A DNA stretch of 36,555 nt from Candidatus Saganbacteria bacterium (GCA_016219705.1 JACRKQ010000016.1:1-36555); one strand, 5' to 3'; counted from the first letter of the stretch, positions 7,755 to 18,562 are shown. The notes: a model not told the origin generated them from the letters alone. Made by a program: numbers and translations.

Positions 7755-9398
7755 TTAGACTCCAGCCGCTTTAAAAGCCGCCGCGACAATTGCTTGTGCT
7801 TCGGTTAGCACAACCGCAAGATGGTCCGGGCCTTGAAAGCTTTCAGCATAAATTTTATAAACATCTTCTGTGCCGGAAGGCCGCGCGGCAAACCAGCTAT
7901 TCTTAGTCGTAACTTTTAATCCGCCAATGGAGGCCCCGTTGCCTGAGGCCGCAACTAGTTTTGCGGTAATTGATTCCCCTGCCAATACTGTTGCGGCAAC
8001 CTGTTCAGGCGAGAGCTTCTTGAGAACCGCTTTTTGCGCAGCATTTGCGGCCGCATCAATTCTTGTATAGGCCGGCTCCCCGTATTTTCTGGTTAATTGC
8101 TGATAGAGTTTTTCTGGATCACGACCAAGTTTGGCCGTCATCTCCGCTGCCAGGAGATCCATGATGGGGCCATCTTTTTCTGTTACCCAGGTTGTTCCAT
8201 TCAGACGCAAAAAACAGGCTCCGGCCGACTCTTCGCCGCCAAAACCCATCGTGCCAGCTAATAAACCAGGGACAAACCATTTGAAACCAACAGGAACTTC
8301 TACCAGGCGTCGAACTAAACCAGCGGCAACACGATCAATCATACTGCTGCTGACCAGGGTTTTTCCAATGGCGGCATCATCTGGCCAAGCGGGACGATTT
8401 TGGCGTTGGAATAGATAATTGATCGCGACAGCTAAAAAGTGATTGGGATTCATTAATCCAACAGAGGGAGCAACAATCCCATGACGGTCGGAATCAGTGT
8501 CGTTGCCAAAGGCAATATCGAATTGATCTTTCAAGGCAATCAGACCGGCCATGGCATAAGGTGAAGAGCAGTCCATCCGAACTTTTCCGTCGTGATCAAC
8601 GGTCATAAATGAAAAAGTGGGATCAACCTGCGGGTTGACGACCGTAATATTGAGGCCATAGCGTTGCGCAATCGCTTCCCAATAATGGACAACTGCCCCA
8701 CCCAATGGATCGGCGCCTAATCTTAATCCGCTGGCCCGAATCGTGTCCATATCGATAACCTGGCCAAGTTCATCGACATAAGGAGTTATAAAATCAGCTT
8801 CGTGAGTGGTGCTAGCAACGCGAGCTCGTTCGTAAGGAATTCTTTTTACGTTCCGATTATCATCTTGCAATAAAGCGTTCGCTCGTTTTTCCACCCAATT
8901 CGTTACATCAACGTCGGCTGGTCCGCCGTTAGGAGGATTATACTTAAATCCGCCGTCTTCAGGGGGATTATGGGACGGAGTGATAATTACTCCGTCAGCT
9001 TGCGGCTGGCCCGGATGGCGCCGATTGTAATCAAGGATCATAAATGAAATAACCGGAGTTGGAGTAAATTCATCTTTTGCAGCAATAATTACTTCGACCC
9101 CATTGGCGGCAAAGACTTCCAAAGCTGTTTGGAAGGCCGGCATTGATAATGCATGGGTGTCAAAACCGACAAACATTGGTCCGGAAATCCCCTGGCTGGC
9201 CCGATATTCGCAAACCGCCTGGGCAGTCGCGGCGATATGCATTTCATTAAATGTCCCGTTTAACGATGAACCGCGATGGCCCGAAGTGCCGAAGGTAACC
9301 GGTCCCCGAGGCTTATCATCATGATAAGCGTCCACTAATTTGGGAACATTGACTAACATGCGGGCAGGCACTCTTTGTCCGGCTAATGGATGGATCAT
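7755..9398 (-). CDS. pgm: Phosphoglucomutase (alpha-D-glucose phosphate-specific type)
   Basis: [83 protein letters not shown]. Confidence 0.96.
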   Translation of the reverse strand: MIHPLAGQRVPARMLVNVPKLVDAYHDDKPRGPVTFGTSGHRGSSLNGTFNEMHIAATAQAVCEYRASQGISGPMFVGFDTHALSMPAFQTALEVFAANGVEVIIAAKDEFTPTPVISFMILDYNRRHPGQPQADGVIITPSHNPPEDGGFKYNPPNGGPADVDVTNWVEKRANALLQDDNRNVKRIPYERARVASTTHEADFITPYVDELGQVIDMDTIRASGLRLGADPLGGAVVHYWEAIAQRYGLNITVVNPQVDPTFSFMTVDHDGKVRMDCSSPYAMAGLIALKDQFDIAFGNDTDSDRHGIVAPSVGLMNPNHFLAVAINYLFQRQNRPAWPDDAAIGKTLVSSSMIDRVAAGLVRRLVEVPVGFKWFVPGLLAGTMGFGGEESAGACFLRLNGTTWVTEKDGPIMDLLAAEMTAKLGRDPEKLYQQLTRKYGEPAYTRIDAAANAAQKAVLKKLSPEQVAATVLAGESITAKLVAASGNGASIGGLKVTTKNSWFAARPSGTEDVYKIYAESFQGPDHLAVVLTEAQAIVAAAFKAAGV

Positions 9399-9482
9399 TT
9401 TTCTTCCCCCTTTAAATTGTTTTCTCTTCTACCAAAAGACAGACTCTCGCCAGCGATTTCAAGAAATTTCATATAGTTTGCG

Positions 9483-10580
9483 TCAAGAGGCAAGAACAAC
9501 CACATTCTCAATATGCGGGGTATGGGGAAACATGTCGAGCGGCTGGCAGCGTTCAATTTTATAGCCAAATTCTTTTAAAATATCAATGTCATGTTTCTGG
9601 CTCGCCGGGTTGCAGGAGACATAAACGATTTTTTTCGGTCTGATCCGACCAATAGCTTGCAAAGCTTTCTTATGGACGCCGGGACGAGGGGGGTCTAATA
9701 TTATCGTCGAAAATTTTCTTTCAAGAGAAGGGAGCGTATCCTCAACTCGTCCGGCTATTGATCGAAAATTACTAATATTATTTAAGGCGGCGTTAGAAGT
9801 GGATAACTCGACTGCGGGCTGATTCTCCTCAATACCAATTACTTCTTTGGCTTGATGGGCTAAAGATAAACCAAAACTGCCAGTGCCGGAATACAGGTCC
9901 AATAAGCTTTCCTCTCCTTCTAAACCGGCAAAATCACGGATAACCTCGATCAGCCTTTCCGCTTGCTTGGTGTTAGTTTGAAAAAATGATTGGCTGGGAA
10001 TCTTAAATTTAATTTTGCCAAGCGATTCAAGCAAATAATCTTGTCCCAACGATTGTTTTATTTCGCCATAGGATCGGTCGGCGGGAGATAAATTAATGCT
10101 CCAAACAGCTCCCTGAATTAAATCTTGGTTCTTCTGCCACAAATCTTCGAGCGGGAAGGCGGCGGCGTCTGACGTCAAAACGTTAATAACGGTATTTTGA
10201 ATATTTTTCCCTTCTCTAATAACGACGTGGCGCATGATCCCTTCCCGATAATTAGTTATTTTTTTCCAGGAGACAAAATAGCGCAGCCGGTCCATGATTT
10301 TGTTGCTTTGCTCCGACATCAGCAGGCACTTTTTAATATCAATAATTTCATAACGATTAGCCTTAAGCCCCAGCGTATAATTCTTGCCGAAGGCGTAATC
10401 CATCCGGTTACGATAAAAATACTGATCAGGGGAAGGAATAATCGTCTGGCAAATGTCGCCAAATAAATTTTGCACGACCGCCATTTTGCGCTTTAACTGC
10501 TCTTCATACGGCGTATCCTGCCAGGCACAGCCGCCGCAGCGGCCAAAATGAGGGCAAGCGGGTGTTTGAGCGGAAGCCAA
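9483..10580 (-). CDS. RNA (uracil-5-)-methyltransferase, TrmA/RumA family
   Basis: ACPHFGRCGGCAWQ Fe-S motif, DLYSGTGSFGLSLA SAM motif, LDPPRPGVHKKAL, VYVSCNPASQKHDI. Confidence 0.9.
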   Translation of the reverse strand: MASAQTPACPHFGRCGGCAWQDTPYEEQLKRKMAVVQNLFGDICQTIIPSPDQYFYRNRMDYAFGKNYTLGLKANRYEIIDIKKCLLMSEQSNKIMDRLRYFVSWKKITNYREGIMRHVVIREGKNIQNTVINVLTSDAAAFPLEDLWQKNQDLIQGAVWSINLSPADRSYGEIKQSLGQDYLLESLGKIKFKIPSQSFFQTNTKQAERLIEVIRDFAGLEGEESLLDLYSGTGSFGLSLAHQAKEVIGIEENQPAVELSTSNAALNNISNFRSIAGRVEDTLPSLERKFSTIILDPPRPGVHKKALQAIGRIRPKKIVYVSCNPASQKHDIDILKEFGYKIERCQPLDMFPHTPHIENVVVLAS

Positions 10581-10582
10581 AA

Positions 10583-11836
10583 CTACAAATACTCTCTCGG
10601 ATCAGCGATCTGGCCTTCGATCATTGACGCGGCAACGGTAGCAGGCGAGCCGAGATATATAAAGGAATTGCGGTTACCCATTCTCCCCAAAAAGTTGCGG
10701 TTGGCGGTCGAAATCACATTTTCCCCATCGGAAGGAACCCCATTATGAGTCCCGACGCATGGGCCGCAGCCGGGAGTCACGGCAATAGCCCCCGATTCTA
10801 ATAATGATTGATAAATCTCTTCCTTAATCATATCGAGTAAAAGTTGTTTTGATGAAGGAGCCAAAATCAAACGACAATTATTATTGATCTTTTTGCCTTT
10901 GAGAATTTGGGCGGCGATCCGAAAATCTTCCAAGCGGCCATTAGTGCAGGTGCCAATCAATCCTTGATGAATGGGAGTCCCTTTCAGTTCTGAAACGCCG
11001 CAAACATTATCTACAGCGTGGGGCTTGGCAATTTGGGGCTCGAGTTTGGGCACATCAATTTCCACAGTTTTCAGATATTTAGCGTCAATGTCCGCGGTTT
11101 GAGGATTGGCTTGGCGGCGAGAATGTTCTTTGACCCAATTCATAACCTTCTCATCTGGTTCCATCAATCCGACTTTAGCGCCGCATTCGATGGCCATGTT
11201 GGAAATGGTAAAGCGGGCATCAACAGACATGGCGGAGAGAGCTTCACCATAAATTTCCAGAGCCAAATAGGTGGCTCCGTCAGCGCCGATGTCGCCAATT
11301 AATTTCAAGACTAAATCTTTGGAATAGATTCCCTTTGGCAATGATCCCTTATAAACGACTTTCATTGTTTCCGGAACCTTAAACCAAAGTTTACCGGAGA
11401 TCATGCCAGCGGCCAGGTCGGTTGACCCGATGCCGGTTGAGAAAACATTGATCGCGCCGTAAGTGCAGGTGTGGGAGTCGGCCCCAATAACTAAATCACC
11501 GGGAACAACGTGTCCTTGCTCCGGGGTAATTTGGTGGCAGACACCGCAGCCGATATCATAGAGCTTAACGCCCTGCTCCAGGCAAAATTCGCGGATTTTT
11601 TTGTGGATAGCGGAGACGCCTTCATTAGGTGAAGGGGAACTATGGTCGATAATGATAGCAATTTTGTTGGGATCGGCAACCTTCTTGGCTTGCATCTTGC
11701 GAAAAGAATCGATGGCAACACCTGACGTTCCGTCTTGGCCGATCATAAAATCTAAATCAGCGACGACAATATCTCCGGCGTGAGCATCTTTGCCGGAATG
11801 AGCGGATAATATTTTTTCAGCGATAGTTTTAGCCAT
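10583..11836 (-). CDS. leuC: 3-isopropylmalate / homoaconitate dehydratase large subunit family
   Basis: MAKTIAEKILSAHSG, VIGADSHTCTYGA, GTCTNGRLEDFRIAAQILKG, TPGCGPCVGTHNGVPSDGENVISTANRNFLGRMGN. Start refined from the ORF track to the MAKT methionine. Confidence 0.9.
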   Translation of the reverse strand: MAKTIAEKILSAHSGKDAHAGDIVVADLDFMIGQDGTSGVAIDSFRKMQAKKVADPNKIAIIIDHSSPSPNEGVSAIHKKIREFCLEQGVKLYDIGCGVCHQITPEQGHVVPGDLVIGADSHTCTYGAINVFSTGIGSTDLAAGMISGKLWFKVPETMKVVYKGSLPKGIYSKDLVLKLIGDIGADGATYLALEIYGEALSAMSVDARFTISNMAIECGAKVGLMEPDEKVMNWVKEHSRRQANPQTADIDAKYLKTVEIDVPKLEPQIAKPHAVDNVCGVSELKGTPIHQGLIGTCTNGRLEDFRIAAQILKGKKINNNCRLILAPSSKQLLLDMIKEEIYQSLLESGAIAVTPGCGPCVGTHNGVPSDGENVISTANRNFLGRMGNRNSFIYLGSPATVAASMIEGQIADPREYL

Positions 11837-11918
11837 GATGTTTAATTTTATCATGAGAATGGAAATAACTCAAAAGTTAGTTCTTCCGTTTTTTAGTCCT
11901 TTGGTCTATAATATTTTC

Positions 11919-12410
11919 ATGGCTGACGAACATTCATTTGATATAGTAAGCAAACCCAATGTGCCGGAGGTGGAAAATGCCCTGCAGATGGCGGTTAAGG
12001 AAATTGCCAATCGCTTTGATTTCAAAGGGAGCACAACCAGTTTGGTCAAAGAGGCGGAGAAGATCAAAATAACCTCCGAAGATGAATATAAATTAAAAGC
12101 CGCTGGCACTGTTTTGCAGGATAAACTGGCCAGGCGGCAGGTCCATTTGAAGTTTTTTGATTATGGGAAGATCGAAAATTCTGCCGGCGGCGGAGTTAAA
12201 CAGCAAATTACTCTCAAACAAGGAATCCCTCAAGAGCAGGCCAAAGAGATCGTAAAATTTATCAAAACCCTCGGTTTAAAAGTTCAAGCCAGTATTCAAA
12301 GCGACCAGATTAGGGTAACAGCGAAAAAAATTGATGATCTCCAAGCCGTGATGCAGCAGATTAAAGCGAAAGATTTTCCTATCGTCCTGCAGTTTGTTAA
12401 TTACCGTTAG
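11919..12410 (+). CDS. yajQ: YajQ-family nucleotide-binding protein (DUF520)
   Basis: MADEHSFDIVSKPNVPEVENALQMAVKEIANRFDFKGS...IRVTAKKIDDLQAVMQQIKAKDFPIVLQFVNYR. Start refined to MADE. Confidence 0.95.
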   Translation: MADEHSFDIVSKPNVPEVENALQMAVKEIANRFDFKGSTTSLVKEAEKIKITSEDEYKLKAAGTVLQDKLARRQVHLKFFDYGKIENSAGGGVKQQITLKQGIPQEQAKEIVKFIKTLGLKVQASIQSDQIRVTAKKIDDLQAVMQQIKAKDFPIVLQFVNYR

Positions 12411-13351
12411 CGTTTTTTCTTTTTAGCTTGAATTTTTAGTGAAGCAATCTCCGGTCTCTCAGCCAAAGCTTTTTCCACCAGCGCGGCTTTCTGCGTTAAG
12501 TAAGGATCAAGGCCTTCCATTTGGTTGACTTCCTGCAGAAGTTTTGTCGCTTGCGGATGAGTGACGACATCGGCCAGATCTAATTTTGCCCGAGCGATCA
12601 GTTCAGTATAAGCAAGGGGCATTTCGATGACTTCAGAAAGCAGTCTGGCGGCTTTCGTATAATCGCCCGTCTTTGCCCGGTGGATCAGAATTTCCGCTTT
12701 TAAGACTTGCCCTTTGTTGGCGAAGTAATCATCAGGGCGCGATTTCAATTCCTTGAGCGATAAATCGGCTAATTTTAAAGCGGCTGGCAGATCGGTTGGT
12801 TCGCGATAAAGCAGAATTTCCGCTTTAGACAGCAGCGCGCGGCCGCGGAAATACCAGTGGGAATCATTTTCCTTGACAACCGAATTTATTAATTCCAAGG
12901 CCTGGGCCCAATCTCCCTTTTCCCGACGGGCCAGGCGTAATTCCGATTCGACAATATAGGTCTTGGCGGCAAAGAAATCAGAGAGGTCTTTGCCTAAAAG
13001 TTTGCGGGCTTTTTCGCAGAGCGAGATCGCGTTGTCAAATTCTTCCCGCACGCCGATCATCTGTTCCGCTTTTCCGACGAGGGCGCGGGCACGCAGGTAA
13101 TCCGGCACGGCAGAAAGCAATATCTGATCGTAAAGCCGAAGCGCTTCCTTGCGGTCGCCGGGGTCGCCGCGGCCGACAAGAAGATCGGCGATGCCAAACA
13201 AGATCTCCGGGGCGTCTGAACGATTGGGATGCTGGCTTAAAATATAACGATAACGTTTTAGCGCCTTGTTGATCTTTTCTTTTTCGGAAGGTATAGGGAA
13301 GCCGATCTCTTTATCGACAATGAAGCTCATGATCGGCGAGAGAATGGTCAT
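12407..13351 (-). CDS. TPR-like repeat protein
   Basis: Repeated helical units with A/L periodicity (RALVGKAEQMIG, RALLSKAEILLY, GQVLKAEILIHRA). Start refined to MTILSPIM. Confidence 0.6.
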   Translation of the reverse strand: MTILSPIMSFIVDKEIGFPIPSEKEKINKALKRYRYILSQHPNRSDAPEILFGIADLLVGRGDPGDRKEALRLYDQILLSAVPDYLRARALVGKAEQMIGVREEFDNAISLCEKARKLLGKDLSDFFAAKTYIVESELRLARREKGDWAQALELINSVVKENDSHWYFRGRALLSKAEILLYREPTDLPAALKLADLSLKELKSRPDDYFANKGQVLKAEILIHRAKTGDYTKAARLLSEVIEMPLAYTELIARAKLDLADVVTHPQATKLLQEVNQMEGLDPYLTQKAALVEKALAERPEIASLKIQAKKKKR

Positions 13352-13437
13352 TTTATCCCCCCTTGCCCGCCTCCGGCGGACTTGTCGAGAAAACAGTGTT
13401 GCCAATTGATTATAAGTAATGTAAAATGTAATGTCAA

Positions 13438-14232
13438 ATGGCGGTAATTTCTCCGGAACGGGAAGCAGAATTGCATGAACTGCAAAAGAAATTAGGCGTT
13501 GCCTTTCTTCATCTGCCGCTGTTAAACCAATCTCTAACCCATAGCTCTTTTGGCCACGAGCAGAAAATATCTGATAATGAACGCCTGGAATTTTTAGGCG
13601 ATGCCGTCCTCAAATTGGTAATCTCTGACTATCTTTATCATAAATTCCCGGATCGGGCCGAAGGCGACCTGACCAAATTCCGCGCCACCGTCATTTCTGA
13701 TGAGACACTGGCTAATATCGGCCGGCAGCTGGACATCGGGGCTTATATTTTAATGAGCGCCAATGAAAAACGAACTGGCGGGGTTAAGCGCAAATCGAAC
13801 CTGGCCAATGCCATAGAAGCCTTGATTGGCGCAGTTTATCTGGATGCGGGGGTTAATAAGTCGCGCGACTTAATTTTGCAGTTTTTAATTGCTGAAGTGG
13901 AAAAAGTTTCGCAAGAAGGTTTTATCCGCGACTATAAGTCCGCCCTGCAGGAATTAACGCAAAAACATAAATGGAAATTACCCCATTACCATGTGCTCAA
14001 GGAGACAGGGCCCAAGCATCGCCGGGTGTTCTGGATGGAAGTAAAAATTAACGACCAGCGCTACGGAATGGGCCGCGGCCGCAACAAAAAAGAGGCGGAG
14101 CAGAGGGCGGCGATGCATGCTTTAAGCAATCTGCGGCAGGAAACAAAAGTTTCGGCCAAGCGTCGTGAACCGCGGGAAACGAAAGGATTGCGCGGGATCT
14201 TTTCACAGGTCAGGAAAAGAATGAAAATATAA
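13438..14232 (+). CDS. rnc: Ribonuclease III
   Basis: NERLEFLGDAVLKLVISDYLY signature and C-terminal dsRNA-binding domain. Confidence 0.97.
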   Translation: MAVISPEREAELHELQKKLGVAFLHLPLLNQSLTHSSFGHEQKISDNERLEFLGDAVLKLVISDYLYHKFPDRAEGDLTKFRATVISDETLANIGRQLDIGAYILMSANEKRTGGVKRKSNLANAIEALIGAVYLDAGVNKSRDLILQFLIAEVEKVSQEGFIRDYKSALQELTQKHKWKLPHYHVLKETGPKHRRVFWMEVKINDQRYGMGRGRNKKEAEQRAAMHALSNLRQETKVSAKRREPRETKGLRGIFSQVRKRMKI

Positions 14233-15521
14233 TGGCAAAATTTTTATTAAAACAGGGGCGCGTAATTGATCCCGCTAATAAAATTGATGGGATCAGGGAT
14301 GTTTTAATTGATAATGGTAAAATCAGTAAAATAGGGGCCAAGGTCAAGGGGCAAGGGGCAAAAGAGATTGATGCTGTCGGTCTCTTTGTAATGCCTGGAC
14401 TGATTGATATGCACACGCATTTGCGTGATCCCGGACGGCCGGATAAAGAAACTATTGCCAGCGGGACGCGCGCGGCGGCCAGGGGAGGTTTTACCACTGT
14501 CTGCTGTATGCCCAATACCGAGCCGCCAATTGATAATCAAGCGGTCGTTAAATATGTGCGGGACACCGCTCTCTCCGACGGGGTGGTCAATGTTTTGCCG
14601 ATTGGCGCCATTACCAAAGGCTTAAAAGGTGAATTGCTGACCGAGATGGGTCTGATGCTGGAGCAAGGGGCGGCGGCTTTTTCCGACGATGGTAAACCGG
14701 TGATGCGCGCCAATATTATGCGCCGCGCTTTGGAATACGCTCGCCAATTTAATGTCCCGATTATCGCTCATTGCGAAGACCTCGATCTGGCACAGGGCGG
14801 GGCGATGAATGAGGGGGCATTGTCGACGGAAATCGGCCTGCCCGGGATACCGGCCCTGGCGGAAGAGATAATGGTGGCGCGCGACATCCTATTGGCCAGT
14901 AAATATGGGCGGATTCACATTGCCCATGTTTCCGCGGCCGGATCGGTTGAATTGATCCGTCGGGCAAAACACAAAGGAATTCCCGTAAGCTGTGAAACCG
15001 CCCCGCATTATTTCAGCTTAACTGAAGCCGCGGTGAAAAATTATGACACTAATGCAAAAGTCAATCCGCCGCTCAAAAGCCCGGCTGACGTCAAAGCAAT
15101 CTTAAAAGGATTAAAAGACGGGACAATTGACGCCATTGCCACAGACCACGCGCCGCATAATATCGAGGAAAAAAACATCGAATTCAATACGGCCGCTTTT
15201 GGGATAGTTGGGTTAGAAACAGCCTTGGGATTAGTTATGACCAAATTGGTCGCGCCAAAAATCCTCACCTTGCGGCAAGTAGTGGAAAAAATGGCCGTGG
15301 CTCCGGCCAGGATCCTTAATTTAGCTAGAGGAACATTATCAGAGGGGGCGGTCGCTGATATTATTGTTATCGATCCTCAAGCCGCCTGGATAGTTGATCC
15401 CCAGCAATTTGTTTCACGCGGTAAAAATACCCCTTTTGCCGGCTGGCCGCTTAAAGGCCGCCTTCTCCACACCATTGTTGGCGGGAAAATGGTGGTAAAA
15501 GATGGGCGCTTGCTTGCTTGA
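14232..15521 (+). CDS. pyrC: Dihydroorotase
   Basis: GLIDMHTHLRDPGRPDKETI, IAHVSAAGSVELIR, CETAPHYF, TDHAPHN. Confidence 0.96.
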   Translation: MAKFLLKQGRVIDPANKIDGIRDVLIDNGKISKIGAKVKGQGAKEIDAVGLFVMPGLIDMHTHLRDPGRPDKETIASGTRAAARGGFTTVCCMPNTEPPIDNQAVVKYVRDTALSDGVVNVLPIGAITKGLKGELLTEMGLMLEQGAAAFSDDGKPVMRANIMRRALEYARQFNVPIIAHCEDLDLAQGGAMNEGALSTEIGLPGIPALAEEIMVARDILLASKYGRIHIAHVSAAGSVELIRRAKHKGIPVSCETAPHYFSLTEAAVKNYDTNAKVNPPLKSPADVKAILKGLKDGTIDAIATDHAPHNIEEKNIEFNTAAFGIVGLETALGLVMTKLVAPKILTLRQVVEKMAVAPARILNLARGTLSEGAVADIIVIDPQAAWIVDPQQFVSRGKNTPFAGWPLKGRLLHTIVGGKMVVKDGRLLA

Positions 15522-16164
15522 TCGACGCGAAAAACCCCGCTATTTTATAATCAGCCTCGGCGCCATTTTCACGGCGCTGTTTTTTCTGCCTTTTTTTACT
15601 GGCTGCGGCGATGATACCGGAGGAATAGCTTCTATTATTGTTGCCCCCAGCGCAGCCACAATTGGCGTCAATCAATCAATTGTTTTTACGGTGACCGGAC
15701 GGACTGCCGCCGGTTTGCTGGTTCTGATTAGTCCAACCTGGAGCCTGACCGGCGGAATTGGCGCTATTGATGCTGCTTCCGGCCTGTTTACCGCAGGGGA
15801 CGCGGCGGGGAGTGGGACCGTGTCCGCTAGTTACGGCGGAGTTATTGGCAACGCCAGTGTGACTGTTACGGAAAATGGTTGGATTAGCGGCCAAATTTCC
15901 AGCACATTAGGGTCAATAAGCGGTATCCGCGTTTATTTAAGGCAATTGGCGACTCTGGATGCTTTTACGAGCAGCAGCGGTAATTATGAAATTGCCAACG
16001 TGCCGCCGGGGACTTATGAAGTGAAGACAGCCGCCACAGATATTTATCTGTCCAGCTCGCAGGAGGTCTCTGTCAGGCGCGGCCAAACCCGCTCCGGTAT
16101 CAATTTTGTTCTCCAGATCCAGCCGGGAGTTCCAATCATTCCGACGACGACAAATCCTTTTTAA
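15502..16164 (+). CDS. Secreted lipoprotein with Ig-like (Big) and carboxypeptidase-regulatory-like domains
   Basis: Hydrophobic N-terminus with FFTGC lipobox; VAPSAATIGVNQSIVFTVTG Ig-like; SSGNYEIANVPPGTYEVKTA CarboxypepD_reg-like. Confidence 0.7.
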   Translation: MGACLLDRREKPRYFIISLGAIFTALFFLPFFTGCGDDTGGIASIIVAPSAATIGVNQSIVFTVTGRTAAGLLVLISPTWSLTGGIGAIDAASGLFTAGDAAGSGTVSASYGGVIGNASVTVTENGWISGQISSTLGSISGIRVYLRQLATLDAFTSSSGNYEIANVPPGTYEVKTAATDIYLSSSQEVSVRRGQTRSGINFVLQIQPGVPIIPTTTNPF

Positions 16165-16214
16165 CGCTGCCCCTTCTTGCGGCTGGCTGGCAATAAAATT
16201 GCTATAGAGCTGGC

Positions 16215-16598
16215 ATGCGTTATTTGTTATTCTCCTTTTTATTTATATTGCTATTGCTGCTTTCTTCTTGTGCTTTTCCCCAGCCGGCAGAACAAAAATT
16301 AGTAACAGTTGAAGAGGATGAACCAGCAATGATAGTGCCGGCGCCTTCTCGAGAAGCTGTTTTTGTCAGCGAGAACCAGATGCTGGCCGATAAACCGGAG
16401 ATAATTTTAAAACTTAATTCTGATCCGCGCCTCTTACCGGTGGGGTATGTCCGTTTAGCGGGAATAGTGAATGGGGTTGCTCCACTGGCATTATTAGATG
16501 TCGTCGGCAGAAGTGTTTGTTTAGAGTTAAACGACGAGTTGGGCGGTTACCGTCTGGTGAAAATCGACGGCCAGGCGATATATTTAAGGAGGTTGTGA
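16215..16598 (+). CDS. Small lipoprotein, possibly a PilP/GspC-like secretin partner
   Basis: LLLLLSSC lipobox; coupled (TGATG) to a secretin gene. The functional assignment is inference from context. Confidence 0.5.
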   Translation: MRYLLFSFLFILLLLLSSCAFPQPAEQKLVTVEEDEPAMIVPAPSREAVFVSENQMLADKPEIILKLNSDPRLLPVGYVRLAGIVNGVAPLALLDVVGRSVCLELNDELGGYRLVKIDGQAIYLRRL

Positions 16599-17785
16599 TG
16601 AGTAAAAGGTTTTGTGTCGTGAAATTTGTTAGTCTGTTTTTATTCTTCTCCGCAATTGTTGGGTTGTCATCTTCTGTCTGCGCCGCGGAAATTATCGACC
16701 GCCTCGATTTTAATGACGCGCCGGCTTTAGCGGTTATCCAGATGCTGGGACGGAAAGCTAATATTAATGTTGTGGTCGCCGGCAATAGCTCTAATACCCA
16801 GGACAAACGAATCTCCTTATCTTTAAATCGCATCACGGCAGAGCAAGCGCTGGAACAAGTTTTAAAAACCAGCGGCCTGGTTTACGAACGCAGAGATAAT
16901 GTCCTGTTGATCTCTTTTTCTCCTTTGCCGCCAGATGACGCCGGTTTTCCCGGCGAGACGGCGGCGATAAATTTACAGTATCTGCCGGCGCAAAAAGTTG
17001 TCGATCTTCTTAATAAATTGTGGCCAGCCTTAAAAACATCTTCCGGGGGCGGTGAAAACATTATTGTTATCGTCGGTAAGGAGAATCTGCTGGCCGAAGC
17101 GCGGCAGTTGATTGCGGTAATTGACCGCCCCGCTCCCCAGGTATTAATTGAAAGCCAGGTTATGGAAATTACTGAAAGCGACGCCTTAAAATTAGGCTTG
17201 TCTTACGGGGCGGAGGCCGGGAGCTTTAAATTTATCACGAATAAAGAGACGAAAAGAACGTCGCCAGCCGCGGAACTGATGACAACACTTAACGCCTTGC
17301 TGGGCAACGGGCAGGCAAAAATTGTTGCCACTCCCAGGATTGCAACTTTGGCCGGGCATGAAGCGACCATTAATATCGGCAACCGCGTACCTTTTGCCGT
17401 CCCGGTCAGCAGCAGCGGCAATAATCAGCAGTGGAAAGTGGATTACATTGATGCGGGGGTGAAATTGAAAATCACCCCGTTTTTAGGCGAAGCGGGGGAG
17501 GTGACCGCTGATATCCAACCGGAGGTCTCTTCCATCTCTGAATGGCGCGTTACTCCCGCCGGGGAATTTCCGGTGATCAGCACGCGAAATGCACAGGCGA
17601 CTTTGCGGGTTAAGAACGGGGAAACAATTGTCGTCGGCGGGTTATTATCGGAAAGCAAAAGAGAAAACATTACGGCTGTCCCGGTATTGGGGCAGATTCC
17701 TCTGATAAATTTATTGTTTCAAAATAAAACAACGGAAAAGGCCAAGACCGAGATAGTCTTCTTAATTACGCCGCATATTATCTAA
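16598..17785 (+). CDS. Secretin (type II/IV pilus-type outer-membrane channel)
   Basis: STN-like N-terminus, VLIESQVMEITESDALKLGLSYG, KIVATPRIATLAGHEATINIGNRVPF, GGLLSESKRENITAVPVLGQIPLINLLFQ. Start refined to MSKRFCV. Confidence 0.9.
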   Translation: MSKRFCVVKFVSLFLFFSAIVGLSSSVCAAEIIDRLDFNDAPALAVIQMLGRKANINVVVAGNSSNTQDKRISLSLNRITAEQALEQVLKTSGLVYERRDNVLLISFSPLPPDDAGFPGETAAINLQYLPAQKVVDLLNKLWPALKTSSGGGENIIVIVGKENLLAEARQLIAVIDRPAPQVLIESQVMEITESDALKLGLSYGAEAGSFKFITNKETKRTSPAAELMTTLNALLGNGQAKIVATPRIATLAGHEATINIGNRVPFAVPVSSSGNNQQWKVDYIDAGVKLKITPFLGEAGEVTADIQPEVSSISEWRVTPAGEFPVISTRNAQATLRVKNGETIVVGGLLSESKRENITAVPVLGQIPLINLLFQNKTTEKAKTEIVFLITPHII

Positions 17786-17830
17786 GGTCTCTCATCGTAA
17801 ACCATAGGGGGACGTGCTAAAATTATTTCC

Positions 17831-18562
17831 ATGGCGCGCTATGGTATTATTGCTGATGTTCACAGTAATTGGGAAGCCTTGACGGCGGCGCTCGATAAGC
17901 TGGAAGGCGTCGATAAAATTATTTGTTTGGGCGACATGGTTGGCTATGGGCCGGACCCCAATTTATGCCTCGATAAGTTACGGCAAATAAAAGCAGATTG
18001 TATTGTAGGCAATCATGAGGCGGTGCTTCTCGATTTTTTTCCTTTGACCTGGTTTAATGATGCGGCCCGAGAAGCAATAGAATGGACGCAACAGCAAATA
18101 TCCGCGGAAAATCTCGCTTTTTTAAAAACCTTGCCCCAGACTTTAGAAATTGACGGCTTTCAGGGTGTTCACGGGAGCTTGCGTCAGCCGCTGGAAGAAT
18201 ATGTTGTTAATTTAACCGAAGCCTGGCCGATGTTTGAACAGATGACCCGGCCGCTTTGTTTCATCGGACATGCCCATTTGCCTTTTTTCATTGCCCAGAA
18301 AACGGACGGTAATTTTGCGGGACATGATCTGGCCGATAAAGAAGAAGTGGTGATCGATTATTATCATAAAATGATCATTAATCCGGGCGGGGTGGGACAG
18401 CCCAGAGATCATGATCCGCGGGCCGCATTTGGAATTTATGATGATAAGAGCAGGATTTTTACTCTCCAGCGGGCGGCGTATGATGTTGCGGCAGTACAGG
18501 GAAAGATGGAGAAGTTTGGCTTACCGAAAAAGTTAATTAAACGGCTGGCGAAGGGGAGTTAA
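17831..18562 (+). CDS. Calcineurin-like metallophosphoesterase
   Basis: YGIIADVHSNWEAL, CLGDMVGYGPDP, GNHEA, FIGHAHLPF, INPGGVGQPRDHDPRA. Confidence 0.9.
   Translation: MARYGIIADVHSNWEALTAALDKLEGVDKIICLGDMVGYGPDPNLCLDKLRQIKADCIVGNHEAVLLDFFPLTWFNDAAREAIEWTQQQISAENLAFLKTLPQTLEIDGFQGVHGSLRQPLEEYVVNLTEAWPMFEQMTRPLCFIGHAHLPFFIAQKTDGNFAGHDLADKEEVVIDYYHKMIINPGGVGQPRDHDPRAAFGIYDDKSRIFTLQRAAYDVAAVQGKMEKFGLPKKLIKRLAKGS

Noticed and set aside
13368-13386. GCCCGCCTCCGGCGGAC short palindromic GC-rich sequence upstream of the TPR gene
   Set aside because: Resembles a dispersed GC-rich repeat but is too short to call without a genome-wide copy count.
16517-16598. Upstream extension of the secretin ORF
   Set aside because: The ATG at 16598 gives a proper signal peptide (MSKRFCVVKFVSLFLFFSAIVGLSSSVCAAE) and TGATG coupling; the extension overlaps the lipoprotein gene.
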